Numbered from the stretch's first letter, positions 10,663-23,459 are shown. The stretch: DNA of 64,000 nucleotides from Ligula intestinalis (GCA_036362985.1 JAYGXS010000003.1:45709912-45773911), one strand, 5' to 3'. The notes: generated by a model from the sequence alone, not told the origin. A program made the numbers and translations.

Positions 10663-11729
10663 AGCGTGAATATCAAGCGTAAAATGGTCTCTGAATTTCA
10701 TACGAAGCTGAACTCCATTTTTGCCGACATTCAGTTTACCCCAGAGACGGAGAGCAACAATCAACTTGCGTTCCTAGACGTCCTGGTCCACCGCAAGACC
10801 GACGGGAGCCTTAGGACGACGGTATACCGGAAGGCGACCGACACACGTCAGGTACTCTGTTACCAAAGTAACCATCCGCTGAGCCACAAACACAGCTGTG
10901 TGCGAACGCTTTACAAAAGGGCAGAAACACATTGCAACGAGGCAGGTGACAAAGCGGCTGAACTTAAATATCTTCGACGGATGTTCATCTCTAACGGTTA
11001 CAGCTTCCTAGAACGCAGCAGACAACCGAAACGAGCTGCAAGACCGGCGGCAGAACAACCGACATTGTGTAGAGCAATGCCATACATAGAGAATGTTTCT
11101 GAAGCAGTCACTGGTCTGTTACAACCACTGGGTATCGGCGTAGCCCACAGACCCGAGGCAACAATAAGACGACTGGTCATGAGACCAAAGACCCCTCTGT
11201 CCCGCGGAGAAACAGCAAACGTCGTCTATCGCATCCAGTGTAGTTCCTGTGAGGCCAACTACATTTAGAGACCAGAAAGCGACTACAGACGCGTATGAGC
11301 AAGCACGCTAGGGCAGTCGACAGGATGGATCCACGCTCGTTGGTAGCGGAACATTGTTCGGCTCCTGGACACACCATCGCTTTTGATGACGCTGAAATCC
11401 TAGCCCGAGGTAGTCACCGGACAACCAGAGAAACACTTGAAGAATGGCACACTGCACCAAATTCCATCAACCGCTGTACGATTCTGCCGGCGGCTTACCA
11501 GGCGTTACGCGTGCGGCTCAATCAACGAAATCGCCGGCAGGAAGTCAGACGGGTCACGACGACTAGCAACCCCACACCGGGCCAGAATACAGGCGTCCGG
11601 GAACCTACCCCAGACACCAATGCAGCCGTCAGCGACGCCACGGGCAACGTGAACCAACAAGACCTCCTGTCGGGCTTGAACGCAGTTGCACATGACAACG
11701 GTCTCTGCATAAACACTGATGGCGGAGTT
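10663..11729 (+). pseudogene. PLE RT end and GIY-YIG endonuclease, broken
   Basis: Opens at the end of the RT palm (FADIQFTPETESNNQLAFLD, VHRKTDGSLRTTVYRKATDT, NHPLSHKHSCVRTLYKRAETH), then the linker (AMPYIENVSEAVTGLL) and the start of the nuclease (VVYRIQCSSCEANYI, stop at 11266-11268). The rest of the nuclease follows in another frame from about 11278 (MSKHARAVDRMD, LVAEHCSAPGHTIAFDDAEI, LEEWHTAPNSINRC). The RT catalytic YVDD region is gone. The last frame runs on into the right arm to a stop at 11933. Confidence 0.85.
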
Positions 11730-12083
11730 CGATATTCCGCCGGCGAGACTAACACGGGAAAGTGCCAACGGGGGAAGCCAGCAGGACATGCGGCACCGAT
11801 GCGATCGATGCAGACGCGAGCAATGACCGCTGGCAGGCGAACACTGCCCTCCCCCTCCGACGAGATGACGGCGAGAAACCCTGGTCAGCAGGACGATGAC
11901 GGAGCTCCAGCCCCGCCCCCGCAGGGGATCTAGCGCCAATGGACGGAGAGCGAACGAGAAGTCAGTGCTAAAACCTATAAAAGACTGTGAGGTGTGTACA
12001 AGCACCAACCTCCGACGATGCAAGCCTGTACGCTTTCGAAACGTCAGGATATTATACCCATTGTTCCCGAGATCGCCTCTTCT
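11730..12083 (+). repeat. right inverted pLTR arm
   Basis: Inverted partner of the arm at 10305-10662. Near its outer end GCTTTCGAAACGTCAGGATA resembles the 3' half of a hammerhead motif (GAAACGUC), but a helix II hairpin is not present, so I do not call a ribozyme here. Confidence 0.9.
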
Positions 12084-13880
12084 GGACTGCACCAAAGAAA
12101 GCAGCTAACGCTTGATCCCGTTTCAGTTCTCTTGACTCTGGGTGAAGCGGAAGAGTGCGGGAGACGCTTACAACGTCTATAATCCCTTAAATCTAACCTT
12201 TATCTACAGTCAACTTTCCTGCGCCAACCAGTTTGGGGCATATGGTGGACTTTATGGAAATCATTGGCCGAACAATCAAAAAGTCAGAATTGGTTATCCC
12301 TGTGTGCCTGGTTTTGTTTGCTTCATCATTTCAGCATATATTATTTGTCTTTGTGCAACTGCCTGCTGATATTCTAGACTGAGCCGCAAGATGAAACGGA
12401 ACGAGGACGTCCCACAACCCTATCTGTGAACACAGTATGAATCATTGGCAGTTTCATCCACATTCCAGGAGAGAACTGAAGTATTGTGTCAGCTGACAGT
12501 CCTTTAAGATACGGTATTTTTTGTGCTGTGCCTGTTCTGAGCCCTTTCGGTATATTAAAATTAGGTTTGTATTGAATTATAAAAAGGAGGATATCCTCCA
12601 ACGGCCTTCTCTCTCCCGTACACCAGGAGTTTTTCCGATTCTGTCAACTCACGTCTGAGGAGGCTTAGTGTACTGACGGATGTCTAATGTGTCAGTGTTC
12701 CCATCTACTGCATACTGCGCGCATGCATGAAATAAGTTAAAAAATTTCACAGACTCGCCTCGACCATGCGAACGAATCCTGGTTGCCAAAGTGGCAACTA
12801 AGACACAGCCATTTCAGGGAATCAGCACATTCTGCACTCGTATCTTCTTGCCACAGATCCTCAAATCTCGACGTCTGAGGTCTCGAAACCTCAGTGTTAG
12901 TGTAATATTCTAACTTGAGTTGGACAGAAGTTGAGCACCCCGATCGATTTTTATCTTGTATGACCAATATTTCTTCTGACTTATCCCTAGTTTCAGCGTG
13001 TTTAAGACCCCAAAGAATTGCACTCGATCACAGGGTGGTATGCTAATGACCAAGGGTTCATTTTTCAAACTCGGAAATCTTTTATTGTACTACCAGTATT
13101 TCGATGTCTTTTCTACTTGCAAGATTACTCTCCTCGGGGAACAGAGAAAGTTAGTGAGGGACAGAGTAGGCGAGCCGAGCTTAGACCCCACCTTTATTTC
13201 ATGAAGCCTACCATTATGCTCTCTGAGACTTTGCACACTGCTAAATTCTATAAAAATTATTGACGGATTTAGCAAGTGTCTTGAGTGCAATGGAGTAGAA
13301 AGACCCCTATTAAATAGGCCGCCGAAATTCACAATGCGAACCAGTTGTCAAATTTAGCATAACTAAGGGTCTGCGTGAAAATATTTACTGTCCTTTGTGT
13401 TTGAGTATGGGAAACGGCTATAAATAATGTTTTCAGATGACCCGATTAAATTTGCCTTGGAGCATCGATTTCAAAAGGTGACCAGCATCATTCAAACCTC
13501 AATTCACAACTGGATGCTGACCTTAAGTCTGCGTATGACCCCAAACTTTGCTCGCGGAAATTTCGTTTCATCATTCAGGCTGGTATTTTTAATTCACAGT
13601 ACCATCGCTTTTGCGAAAATTGTCGTAGGTTTACCAAAGTTTCTAATCATTCATTTCTACCGACGCCATTTTTTAGTTAAAGTGCCTCCCTGGATCGAGT
13701 CATTAGTGTCCATTTTGATATTATTTTAAAAGTTGATATGATCGATTTGTTGCTGCTTCCTCCATTTTAATATTTCCTACGTTATGGATAGCGAGAAATA
13801 AAACATGACAGTACTGCATATCTAAAAATTTTCAATAAGGTCTCCTATAGTTCTTGTTAACTTTAAACAAATGAGAAAAT
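12084..13880. other. no gene recognised
   Basis: Unique-looking sequence with short frames only. The 100-codon frame at 13427-13729 shows no domain I know. Confidence 0.45.
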
Positions 13881-13884
13881 CATA

Positions 13885-15560
13885 TTTGCAAAGGTACGAG
13901 TTCCAAGATAAAATCAGAGAACAGGTTACTGCCCACTGGAGTGAGCTTTTGTCTTCGCCGACTTTTGGAAAAGATGGGCCGGTTATCATTTGACAAAGTG
14001 GAAACTGCCATTATTGATCAGAAATTTGAAAAAGTGGCTGTAACTGCAAGCCGTGAGCCGATCTATCTTTTTTCTTTCGTGTAATTCCACGGCAGTTGGT
14101 GTTGCGCTTCTTCTCCACGGTGAAGGATGCTAGTAACCCTGCTTTCTCTTCCGGTGGGTTCGTCGCGGGGTCGTCTTCGCTTGCAATTCTTAAGTTCGAT
14201 TTAAACTTGTTCTGTACTTTACTCACGTAATGGCGTAAGACTTTGCAGGGCACGGGAAGGTCTAGGTGTCTGTTTACGGAGTTGGTATCTGAGCAACATG
14301 CCCCAAGCGCGAGTCTTTACAATTTTGAGTTGCCGCAGTCTACGATGATCACTCCTTGAACATCAAAGTTGTGGCCAGTGTTGACACTAATTAATTACTG
14401 ACCGGCGTGCAGGCCGTGACCTGCTGAACTTTCATCATACGATGTCGAATTGGACCTGATGATCACTCGGCCACCTGGTTGGCCTGTGCATTCCCAAGGT
14501 CATTGCACTACTTTATAGACTGGGGATCCGTTAACCATGACTCAAGTAATTCACGACTCACACGATTGCACTTCTTGCGAGAAGTTCGGCTCCATCACAT
14601 TTGAATATGCGGCTGGGTCTCGTCGAATGAACGGCAAGTTAAGAATTGGCGTCATTTCTCCGCATTGCTGCCGCGTGCTCAACAATTTGCGCTTTGAGAA
14701 GTCTTCCAGTTTCTCCGACGTAGTTCTTTTGTCCGCAACCGCACCAGATCCTATAGACGATTCCAGATGTTTCTTGCCGTGACAGTGGGTCATTTGGTTC
14801 CATTATCTGATGCGTTATGGTTGCCTCCGGCCTGTGTGCAACTTCAACCCCAGGTGGTGCGAGAAGGAGGCTGAAGGCATTTGAGGCGTTTTTGACGTAC
14901 GGGATCGCTCGCCAAAATTTGGGGTCGGTGCGATTTTGTTGCCCATCTCGTTTGTGAATGCACCGGTTGACGAAGTTGCGCGAATAGCCGCTTGCTCTGA
15001 ACACCCGTCGAAGGTACTGTATTTCGGTGACTTTTTCTTCTGGTTCACTGCGGTGCGGCTCAACACGCCGACAAAGCACTCCTACGCAACTGCGCTTGTG
15101 GCTTTTATGACAACATCCTGGGTGGTTGCTGTTTAATTCTGTAGTTTGCAGTGGTTCGGTTGAACACCGGCGCAAAGAATATCGAGGAAGGAGAGTTGGA
15201 TATTTTTTTCAGCTTCCATCGTGAATTTTGTTTTTGGGTCAACTAAGCTCAGTTATTCTTTGAGGTGCTCAGTGTCAGATGTTTTGACAAGAAGCGTCAT
15301 CAACATAACTAGCCCAAAAACCTTGATTGATATTCGGTGGAAACCAAGCGTGCTAGTTGTTGAAGGACCACTTCAGCAACCAGACATGATACGAGAGAGC
15401 CAGCTGGAGTGCCTTTTATTTGTTCATACATTTATCCACCAACTGTAAAGCAGTTATTAAGGCAATATCATAGAAGTTCGAGCAAATGTTCATACTTTAG
15501 AAGCTTGTCCCTCTCGTCGCAGCCTTTAGTTGGAGATTTTCTCACAAAATCTATCGCTAG
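13885..15560 (-). pseudogene. decayed Penelope-like element
   Basis: Minus-strand PLE with many stops and shifts. From 15560 down it shows the RT block around YEQIKGTPAGS (about 15420-15390), a degraded catalytic region, then the linker (WRAIPYVKNASNAFSLL) and GIY-YIG part (SGIVYRIWCGCGQKNYVGETGRLLKAQIVEHA) at about 14640-14950. The 3' noncoding part contains a block (14119-14236) also present at 30093-30210, and ends with the PLE terminal box (TTGGAACTCGTACCTTTGC, 13885-13912). Same subfamily as the element at 16.8-19.5 kb (RIWCxCGQ in both). Confidence 0.8.
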
Positions 15561-15699
15561 TTGCTGTGGGTTAGGGATGAAGAGTGAAACAACATCAAAC
15601 GATACCGTGGATTCATCTGGCTCTATCTTTAGAGGTTTAATTCGTTCAAGTAACTGGTTGGCAGAATCTACAGTCGTTGATGAATCTATTGTCAGGAAC

Positions 15700-16224
15700 T
15701 AAAGATGAGCAAATAACTATTTTTACCAACTGTATGTAGGGGTACCACGAAGGGCGACGATAGATCTAAGCAGTATATTTTCTCTGTGCACTTTCGGACG
15801 ATGGTGTGAGTGTTTGATCCTCCTTCAGTATTTGTCCATAGAAGGCCACTCATGCTATTCAAACTTACCAAAAGCGTTGCATTTACTTTTAGACCGAATA
15901 ATTTTCTCATAAAAATACTGTAAAATGTTACCTTATGCAAGCCCTAACAATTTTGATGCACCCAATATGTACGGGAACCGAGGCTTTAATAATTTATTAA
16001 AATGTGCGAATAAGAGAGACCACAGCTGACGCTTCGTAAACATATAAACGTTCATAGGCTGTAAGAAATTTCAAACCTTCGTTGGTATTTTAATAGCTTT
16101 GTCCTAAACGCGCCGCATCAAAGATTTTGACTACAATGATGAAAGCAGAACTCCATTCTTATGTCCATATGTGAACTGTTCAGAGCCTTCCACTGTGAGT
16201 ACTCTTTGGCGCCACCATGTTATG
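15700..16224. other. no gene recognised
   Basis: Spacer between two PLE remnants. No ORF or repeat match seen. Confidence 0.4.
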
Positions 16225-16440
16225 CGCATTTTAGATTGACCAATTAAGAAGAAGACGACTCGATCGCTGGGACAATACTTTTATTCGCCTGAAGTTCCGA
16301 TATCCGCCGCGGATTCATCATCAGAGACACAATCACAGCGCAGTAGCAGATACGGGTAGTGCGTGCACAGAATCGAACCGTCTTCTTTTCAATTACTTCC
16401 TGGGACTCGTATGTTCGATTGTATTGGCAATTGACCAATT
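16225..16440 (-). repeat. solo PLE terminal repeat with hammerhead relic
   Basis: On the minus strand CUGAUGA (16318-16324) is followed by one extra U, a helix II that can still pair with one bulged A (GAAUCC/GGAUAUC), and GGAACUUC where GAAANNUC is expected. The downstream AGGCGAAUAAAAG is like other PLE ends. No coding part is attached. Confidence 0.55.
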
Positions 16441-16815
16441 ATATTACAGGTTTAATTTCTAAAAATCAATAAAGTAATGTTGTCATTGCATAAACTGAAC
16501 ATTAGGGGTCCAGCCAAAAATAGAAAGTGCTGCCGGTTGGGCAAACTGTTACCAATGCACTTTCGAATTCTCTTGATAGATTCGTTTTCGGTAATATTCG
16601 GGAGGCATCACAAAGTCTACCAACGCAACTGCAAAAAAAGACGGACTTTTCTAGGCAGATAGCTACCGCATTAATATAACGGTGTCTGGAGAGCGTTATT
16701 ATTAGGGCTTTCTCCACTACAAACGTAAGCGTATTCTTTCCAAACCCTCACCTCCTGCGTTTGGGAGGCAAAAATCGAGTACTTTTGCAGGGTTAACAAA
16801 CACATATTTCTTTGC
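16441..16815. other. no gene recognised
   Basis: Short spacer with no ORF of note. Confidence 0.4.
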
Positions 16816-16819
16816 TAAT

Positions 16820-19500
16820 AGAGGAGAATATACGAGTTCCAGGCAGCAGTTCCAAAGAAAAAGATGCGATCACTGGAACAAGGACTTTATTTTCCTGACG
16901 TATCGGATTCTGTCGGGAATCCTTAGTCATAGGTAATCGTGAACAGGACTGAGACATGCGCAGATAAGGGGTGATACATGCACAGATTGCACGGTATATA
17001 TAGTTCACAGTGGTCACCCGCATGCGTACTATAATTGTCCGTTATTGTAGCCACCAATGGAGGTCGTAATTGGTCCAGTGATTGCTCATTAATTGCAACA
17101 GCGTTCTTGTCCGCGTCGGATGCAGGTTTGATAATGGCTCAAAAATTACGCCCGCTGTCGTCAGAGTTGTCGTTGCGCCCAGTCCTTCCCATCTCTTGCT
17201 CAGGAAATTTCTCAGTACACCATATGGGAACGCCAAATCGTTGCGCTTTTTGATGGACTGGCGGCCTGAGAACCATGACTCGAGCAGCTCGCGGCTCACG
17301 CAGTTGTTCCCTCTTGCGAGGAATTCGGCCTCGTCAAACTTGAAAATATGGTCGGGTCCCGTTGAGTGAGCTGCAACCTAGGAGTTGGCGTCTTTCTTCC
17401 TCACCGCCGCTGCATGCTCGGCCATTCGCGTCCAGAGTAATATCCCGCTTTCTCCGACGTAGTTGCTTTGCCCACAACTACACCAGATCCGGTATACGAC
17501 TCCAGCCGTTTCCTGCCGTAGCAGTGGGTCTTTCGGCCTCATGACCCGGCGCCTGATAGTTGCTTCTGGCCTGTGCGCAACTCCAACTCCAAGTGGGGTG
17601 AGAAGACGGCTGACCGCTTCCGATACATTCTTCACGTACGGATGAGCTCGCCGAACGTTTAGACCAGCTGGACTTGACTTCATCTCTCGTTTAAGTATGC
17701 ACTGGTTGACAAAATTGTGCGGGTAACCATTCTGCAACTTTGTCATCCGCTTCGCTGCAATGCGTTCCAACAGGCGGGAATAGCGCTCTTACGCAGCTGC
17801 GTTTGTGACCGATTGGGTGGTTGCTGTTGTTGTTCAGGACTTGCATAGTGTTGGTTGCTTTCCTGAACACTTAAGTTTCTAGGCCACCATCATCTTTGCG
17901 GCAAACAAGAACATCCAGGAAGGCCAGCTGGTTGTTTTCTTCTTCCTCCATCGTAAATTAAATGTCCGGGAAGACGGCGTTTAGACGTTCTTTGAATGTC
18001 AGCACCTGATCCCGCTCAGTTACGACGAACGTGTCGTCCACATACCCAGCCCAGAATTTCGGTCTGTTGTGTTGGAAAACCGAAGACTCCAACCATTGCA
18101 GGACCGCCTCTGCTACGAGTCCGGAGATAGGCGAACCATAGGTGTGCCCTTCACCTGCTCGTAGATAGTTCCATTGAAGGTGAAGCACGTCTTGAGGCAG
18201 AACTTTAGGAGCTGGAGGACTTGGGCATGCCCGAAGCGATTTCTCCATTTCATCGTACTTCTCTCGTTAGAGTAGTTGGATAGTCTCGACTGCCAGGTCC
18301 TGTGGAATAGAAGTAAAAAGGGACGTGACATCAAAGGAAACCATGGTATCCTTTGGCAGGAGGCTTACCCCTTTAAGCTTCTCCAGGAATTGTGTTGACG
18401 ACCTGACTGTTGTGGCTGAATCAGCTATCAAGAATTGGAGCCGTCGGAACAGCCACTTCGCCAGTCGGTAGGTTGGAGTTCCTTTGAGAGATACGATTGG
18501 CCGGAGGGGTGCGCCCTCTTTTTGCACCTTGGGGAGACCATAGAAGCTGGCCAGAGCCGTTTCTTACGCTCTCGCCATGCGTCGGTCGATTGATGATATT
18601 GCACCTGATTTCTCCATTGCCAACAGCGTTGTGTTGATCTCGGGAGTCAGCGTTTTCATGGGGTTGGATTTGCATGGGACGTAGGACTGACGATCGTTTA
18701 ACAAAGTTTGAGCCTTGTGAATGTAGTCTGTCCTGTCCAATACGACAGTGGAACGCGCCTTGTCCACCGGCACGATAACGAGGTCATTGTCGGCTCTGAG
18801 TTCTTTAAGTGCTTTATGTTCGACCTTGAAGAGAGCGTCGCGTGGTCGATGTGCAATGAGGAGGGATGACACCTGATGGCGTATGAGGTTTTTCGTTTCG
18901 TCAGTTGCTTCTGTTTGGCTGAGAATTGATTCTACAGCAGCAACCATGTTGGCAGGTTTGACATCAGCTGTGTTGAATGAGGCTTCATGCCTCAACACAT
19001 GCATTTTTTCTTCCGTCAGCTTATTGGATGACAGGTTGTGTACCAGCTTGTCATCTTTGGATGAATTTGGAAGAGGTAGCTTGCGGAACTTAACTGCAAG
19101 TGCTGCCTCTCGCTTCGCTTTGTGTTCGCGGGCTCATTCGGCCACCCTCTGCTGGAGCAGTTGTGTACCATTCTCGCCCATGAATTCAAAGCACTTTTCC
19201 TCTTCTTCGTCGATCCTCAGATGGTACTTGCGAAGCCTCGCGTGACAGTCTTGAAGGATCACTCGGATCATATCTCTGCTGTGTTTAAATTATTTGCATC
19301 TTGCCAACTCTGTATTAACCGGAGGTCTGTACGAAACACCTTTCGGTAACACATTATTGTCGAGGCACCTGTGCAGGAATCTGATCTGCGCATAAGTATA
19401 TGACTCTCGAAGGGCAAATGTTTCCCACCGACGAGCCGATTGGTGCGCCTCGCGCCCAAACACGCCTCTGAAACGTCAGGACAATAAAGCTCTTGTACAA
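16820..19500 (-). mobile_element. Penelope-like element, almost full length but decayed
   Basis: Minus strand, with inverted terminal pieces: GAAACGTCAGGACAATAAAG on the plus strand at 19468-19488, and the related GAUACGUCAGGAAAAUAAAG on the minus strand at about 16887-16905. The 3'-terminal box (CCTGGAACTCGTATATT) lies at 16823-16840. Near the 3' end a perfect helix II (GGAUUC/GAAUCC) survives in a hammerhead-like motif with a mutated core. Confidence 0.85.
17375..19140 (-). pseudogene. PLE reverse transcriptase plus GIY-YIG nuclease, broken
   Basis: N-terminal part: LRHEASFNTADVKPANMV, then VIVPVDKARSTVVLDRTDYI (19004-18564). RT: ASFYGLPKVQKEGAPLRPIV, SFDVTSLFTSIP, GSPISGLVAEAVLQ and GYVDDTFVV (catalytic YVDD near 18030). 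Linker and nuclease: AHPYVKNVSEAVSRLL, GVVYRIWCSCGQSNYVGESG, TRMAEHAAAV (17770-17378). At least four frame breaks separate these blocks, so it is not functional. PLE RT is the telomerase-related type of RT, and the GIY-YIG nuclease nicks target DNA. Confidence 0.88.
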
Positions 19501-20160
19501 ACACTGTTAATATATAGCTCAGTATGAACGAATAAGGAAGCTTGCAACAGAATGAGTAAAAAGAACTCAGTTTTCGCAAAATCATAGTGTTCATTCTGTG
19601 ACTCTGACATGCTTTTGTTATCTCAGAAAGGGGCTGCCTGAGGTTAGGTATTCATAATAAACTCACAAATTTTAAGTAGGGTGGATTTCCGCCAATCCAC
19701 GGTTCCCTGCGTAAATTAACTCTACTGAAAGTTTGTAAGTAGGGGTTTATTATTAACTACTCTCCTAAAACCCAAGCCAATCGTACTTTCTGGCCTTTCT
19801 AAAGTTTTATCTTTCGTTTAGAACGAGATCAATTGCAGCCATTTGCGCCCAAGTTTTTCCTGCATTAATTCAATCGGTTATATTATTCATGGAATATGAC
19901 CGATTAACGCAAACCGAAATCCATCCCTCGACCTCCCCACTGATGTTTCGCCGGCAACGTGGGTATATTCATCGCAAACAGAGGGCAATAGCAGGTAACA
20001 CCGGGGACGTCATCTGTATCAAAATTCCCAAGAAACTTCATGGACAATGCGAATATCAAGTATCTCAATACTGCTACAGCATCCCTGGGAAGCGACGCGC
20101 TCCGTGGTCGTCATGTGCCCGGGACGTCAAATATGCAAGCCAGTACCCTAATTTCGCGAC
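19501..20160. other. no gene recognised
   Basis: Spacer between the PLE and the next LINE. The frame at 19889-20203 has no known domain. Confidence 0.4.
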
Positions 20161-21860
20161 ACAGCTTGAATATCGGTTGCTGGAATGTGCGGACATTGCT
20201 TGATGCCGGAACTCGAACACTGCTAGCACGCGCGTTGTGGGACTATTAGGTAGACGTTGCCTGTCTGTCAGAAGTTCGTCTCCCAGACTCTGGAACGAGA
20301 GAAATCAAGGTCTCACAAGAGGATGCTGAGTACGTGCTCCTCCACAGTGGACCACAAACGAACACAGGTCTGCATTGGGTGGCAATAGCCATGACAAAGC
20401 AGGTGCATAGCACTCTTTTAGCGCTTGAGCCTATCTCAGAGCGGATTGCTTCAGCCCGCTTCGAAGGCACCATTGCAACATTGCAAACGGATGAAGCAGT
20501 TAAGACCGAGTTCTATGAACGCCGTCAAGCTACAGTGGCCAGGATACCCCCTAGAGATCTGTTCTTCGTTGCCGGAGACTGGAATGCTAGGACTGGCCCG
20601 TGCTATGAAACCATGAGACACATCATCGGAAAATACGGACTGAGCCGACGTTGCGACAACGGAGAACGATTGGTAACATTCGCTAATTATAACCATCTCG
20701 TCGTTACAAACACTCGTTTTCAACACCCCCATCAGCAGTTGCTAACATCGTATTCAAACGATAGTCGAACGGCAAACTAGCTGGATTACATCTTAGTACG
20801 CTCAAGGTGGGTCACCTAAGTATCCGACAGCCGATCGTTTGGAGGTGCGGAAGTTGGATCAGATCATGTACTTGTCCATGCCCGCTTTAAGCTCTGCTTG
20901 TCGAATCGAAGAAACTGCCCCCAAAAAGTGTCAACGTTATGACACTATCAAACATAGAATCCCGCGTAACCCTCAACGAAAGTCTCACTGCATGGATCAG
21001 AGATCAATCTACTATTCACGTCTAACCACCAGATAGCGTTGATAATCAAACTTCGCCCGATACTCAGTGGCCGCACTTGAGAGACGCGCTACAAAGTGCA
21101 ATGAATTCGAGCCTGCAACAACGGGTAGTACCGAGGAAGGACTGGATCTCCACGACGACCCTCCATCTCTCGGCACAAGGTAGAATCACTCGGTTGTCAA
21201 ACTCAGAGAACTACCGCTCATTGAGACGTCAAACTATGCGATCAGCAAGATGCGACCATCAGAACCATTGGAACGAGTTAGCTGTCTCCATGGAATCAGC
21301 TTCAAACTCTGGTAACTTCCACCAGCTCTATTACCTTTTACGTATAGCGGCTGGCAAATATAAACTGCCTTGCACTACCGTTCGGATAACTCTAGTCAAG
21401 TGATAACTGGTATGGCTGGCAAAATCGATTGATGGCAAGAATACTTCAATGAGCTACTGGATCCGCCTATACGCTCACCTGCGAACCTACAGCTACCAAC
21501 TAGAATTCCACAGGCTATTGACTGCGAGCCACATATGACAGCTAAACTGGAATCGGTATTGCAACGACTGAAAGATCGGAAGGCAGCGGGTGAAGGTGGT
21601 ATCCCAGCAGAAGCCTACAAAACTGGTCGTTCTGCTTTGAGGTAATCACTTCACCGACTGTACTTGACTATATGGACTACCGAAGTCATTCCCACTGACT
21701 GGTCACTGTCCATTATCTTACCGATACAGAAGCATGGTGACAGGACAATATGCTCAAATTAACGCGGCATAAGCCTGATAGATATAGCCACCAAAGTGTT
21801 TGCGACCATCCTTCTTAGTAGGTTCTCGACTGAGCGCAATCTTCGCACTCATCCTAACCA

Positions 21861-22156
21861 TTGATTCCGGTACCTTTAAAGTAAGCCAGAGAGCCTTGGT
21901 ACTGCAGGTAAACAGTTCCGTTTTTTCTAAGTCTAGTAGTCCATGTTTCACGTAAGTTATAACGCCTCCTCCTCTTCGTAAAATTGTATCGATAGCTGAC
22001 ATGACAGTCTAAGTCATTGCAGCATGAATAGGGCAATATTAGTGATGCTGGTAGTAATAGTGATAGTGGTAATTCCTATAACAGTATTCAACGTTCAGTA
22101 GTAAGACATGCATTCTATTTTGCCAATTTAAATAAATAAATAAATATTTATTTATT
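21861..22156. mobile_element. nested insertion with 6-bp target-site duplication
   Basis: The host LINE reading HPNQGGFRPDRG is split exactly: TAACCA at 21855-21860 is repeated at 22157-22162, and removing the insert restores the reading. The insert is 296 bp. Its left part, read on the minus strand, encodes a piece of a CR1/jockey-type endonuclease (GGGVITYVKHGLLDLEK). Its middle (21992-22125) is a dispersed repeat also present at 42841-42980. It ends in an AT-rich tract of AAAT and TTTA units. Confidence 0.85.
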
Positions 22157-22175
22157 TAACCAAGGAGGATTTCGT

Positions 22176-22241
22176 CCAGATAGAGGATGCTTTGTCCAGA
22201 TAGAGGATGCTTTGTCCAGATAGAGGATGCTTTGTCCAGAT
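22176..22241 (+). repeat. 20-bp tandem repeat, 3.3 copies, inside the LINE RT
   Basis: The unit CCAGATAGAGGATGCTTTGT is repeated three times perfectly, followed by CCAGAT. A single copy encodes PDRGCFV of the RT; two extra units (40 bp) shift the frame. Confidence 0.97.
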
Positions 22242-23459
22242 CTTCATTGTACGCCGCATACTGGAACATAGACACAAAAAACAACAGGCCACCACTGCTT
22301 GTTTCATTGAATTCAAGCCCACCTTTGGTTCCATCGACAGAGAAGCTTTATGGTAAATCTTGCTTACTAACGGTCTCCCACCAAAGTTGTTCAATCTGAT
22401 CAAAGTCTACTATAGCACACCATCAGCCCGAGTAAGAACCCTTGGCGAAGAGTCAAATTCTTTCCCTCTGACTGGTGGAGTTTGACAAGGGTGCCCTCTT
22501 CCCCCAATTCTCTCAAACTTCTTGATCAGCTGGGTGATGCATCAATAAATTCTACCTGAAAGTGGATGTGAAATCAGCCCTAATACCGGAGTACCTGACC
22601 TGGAATATGCCGATGACATTATCGTTCTTGGTAAGAAACCTTAGTCACTACAGCCAACGCTAGACTAACTCACCAGCTTCGCAGCAACTGCTGGTCTGAC
22701 GACTAATGTACGCAAGACGAAACTCCTGACTAAGTATCTCGGCATAGCAGAACCACTGATTATGAGCGGTCAACCCATCAAAGAAGTTAGCTGTTTCCAC
22801 TGTTTGGGCTCGAATATGTTAGCAAACAGACAGGCCAAAGAAGAAATCAAGAACCGAATCGCACCGGCTAGAAATGCATTTAGGCTGCTAGCCAGACCAC
22901 TCTGGTCTCGCTCAGCCATCAGCTTACGTACTAAGCTGCTGATATACAAAGCATCAATCAGACCGGTGTTAGCATACACCTGTCAAACATGGCCTGTGAG
23001 AAATACAAACATCCTCTCGCTCGAAGTCTTTGACCGTTGGCGTCTTCAACGTCTCTTAAAAGTCTTCTGGCAGGATCGAATTCCCAATGTCGAGATATAG
23101 CGCAGATGTTTCAAACTACCAATTCTAACATCATACATCCAGCCTCGCCGATTGCTATGGTTTGGCCATGTCCCGCGCAAGCTATCGACGGGCCTCTGCA
23201 GATTTGTCGTGAACTCCCTTCGTAGTGCAAACTGGAGATACCGACATGGCGGTCAACTGAAGACACGGCTCAACACCATCAAGTCGGAGGTCGAACGTAT
23301 GGGCCTCGTAACCGTTTATGGCTTGCGACATTGGAACAACCATGGGTTAATATTTACGAGGAGCTCGTTTCCGACCGCCGTCAATAGACCGCCGCTATCC
23401 GTGACATTCGTGAAACCGATTTATCCAACAACAGGAGCTAATCGAATCAAGTACAACTG

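Larger units (their letters stand above)
10275..12083 (+). mobile_element. 5'-truncated Penelope-like element with inverted terminal arms
   Basis: A PLE whose RT is mostly lost but whose end of RT, linker and GIY-YIG domain remain. It is bounded by two copies of the same about 355-bp terminal sequence in inverted orientation (10305-10662 and 11730-12083). Inverted pseudo-LTRs are a known arrangement for Penelope elements. The box CGTCAGGATATTATACCC lies near the outer end of each arm. A PLE 3'-terminal box also sits outside the left arm (10275-10297, minus). Confidence 0.85.
20161..23455 (+). pseudogene. decayed LINE, APE plus reverse transcriptase
   Basis: Plus-strand LINE of the same broad type as 4.7-8.5 kb but old. 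Endonuclease: IGCWNVRTLLD (about 20172), CLSEVRLPDSG, FFVAGDWNARTG (20566), then a stop followed by LDYILVRSRW. RT: AEAYKTG, then RGISLIDIATKVFATIL, then GGFRPDRGCFVQI (22165 on, expanded by a 20-bp triplication), a degraded palm with YADDIIVLG (about 22606), and the C-terminal block RLLARPLWSRSAISLRTKLL...RLQRLLKVFWQDRIPNVEI (22860-23097). Stops and shifts are frequent. A 296-bp element is inserted at 21861. Confidence 0.88.

Noticed and set aside
22176..22241. CRISPR-like direct repeats
   Set aside because: The units are contiguous without spacers, lie inside a retrotransposon, and the genome is eukaryotic.
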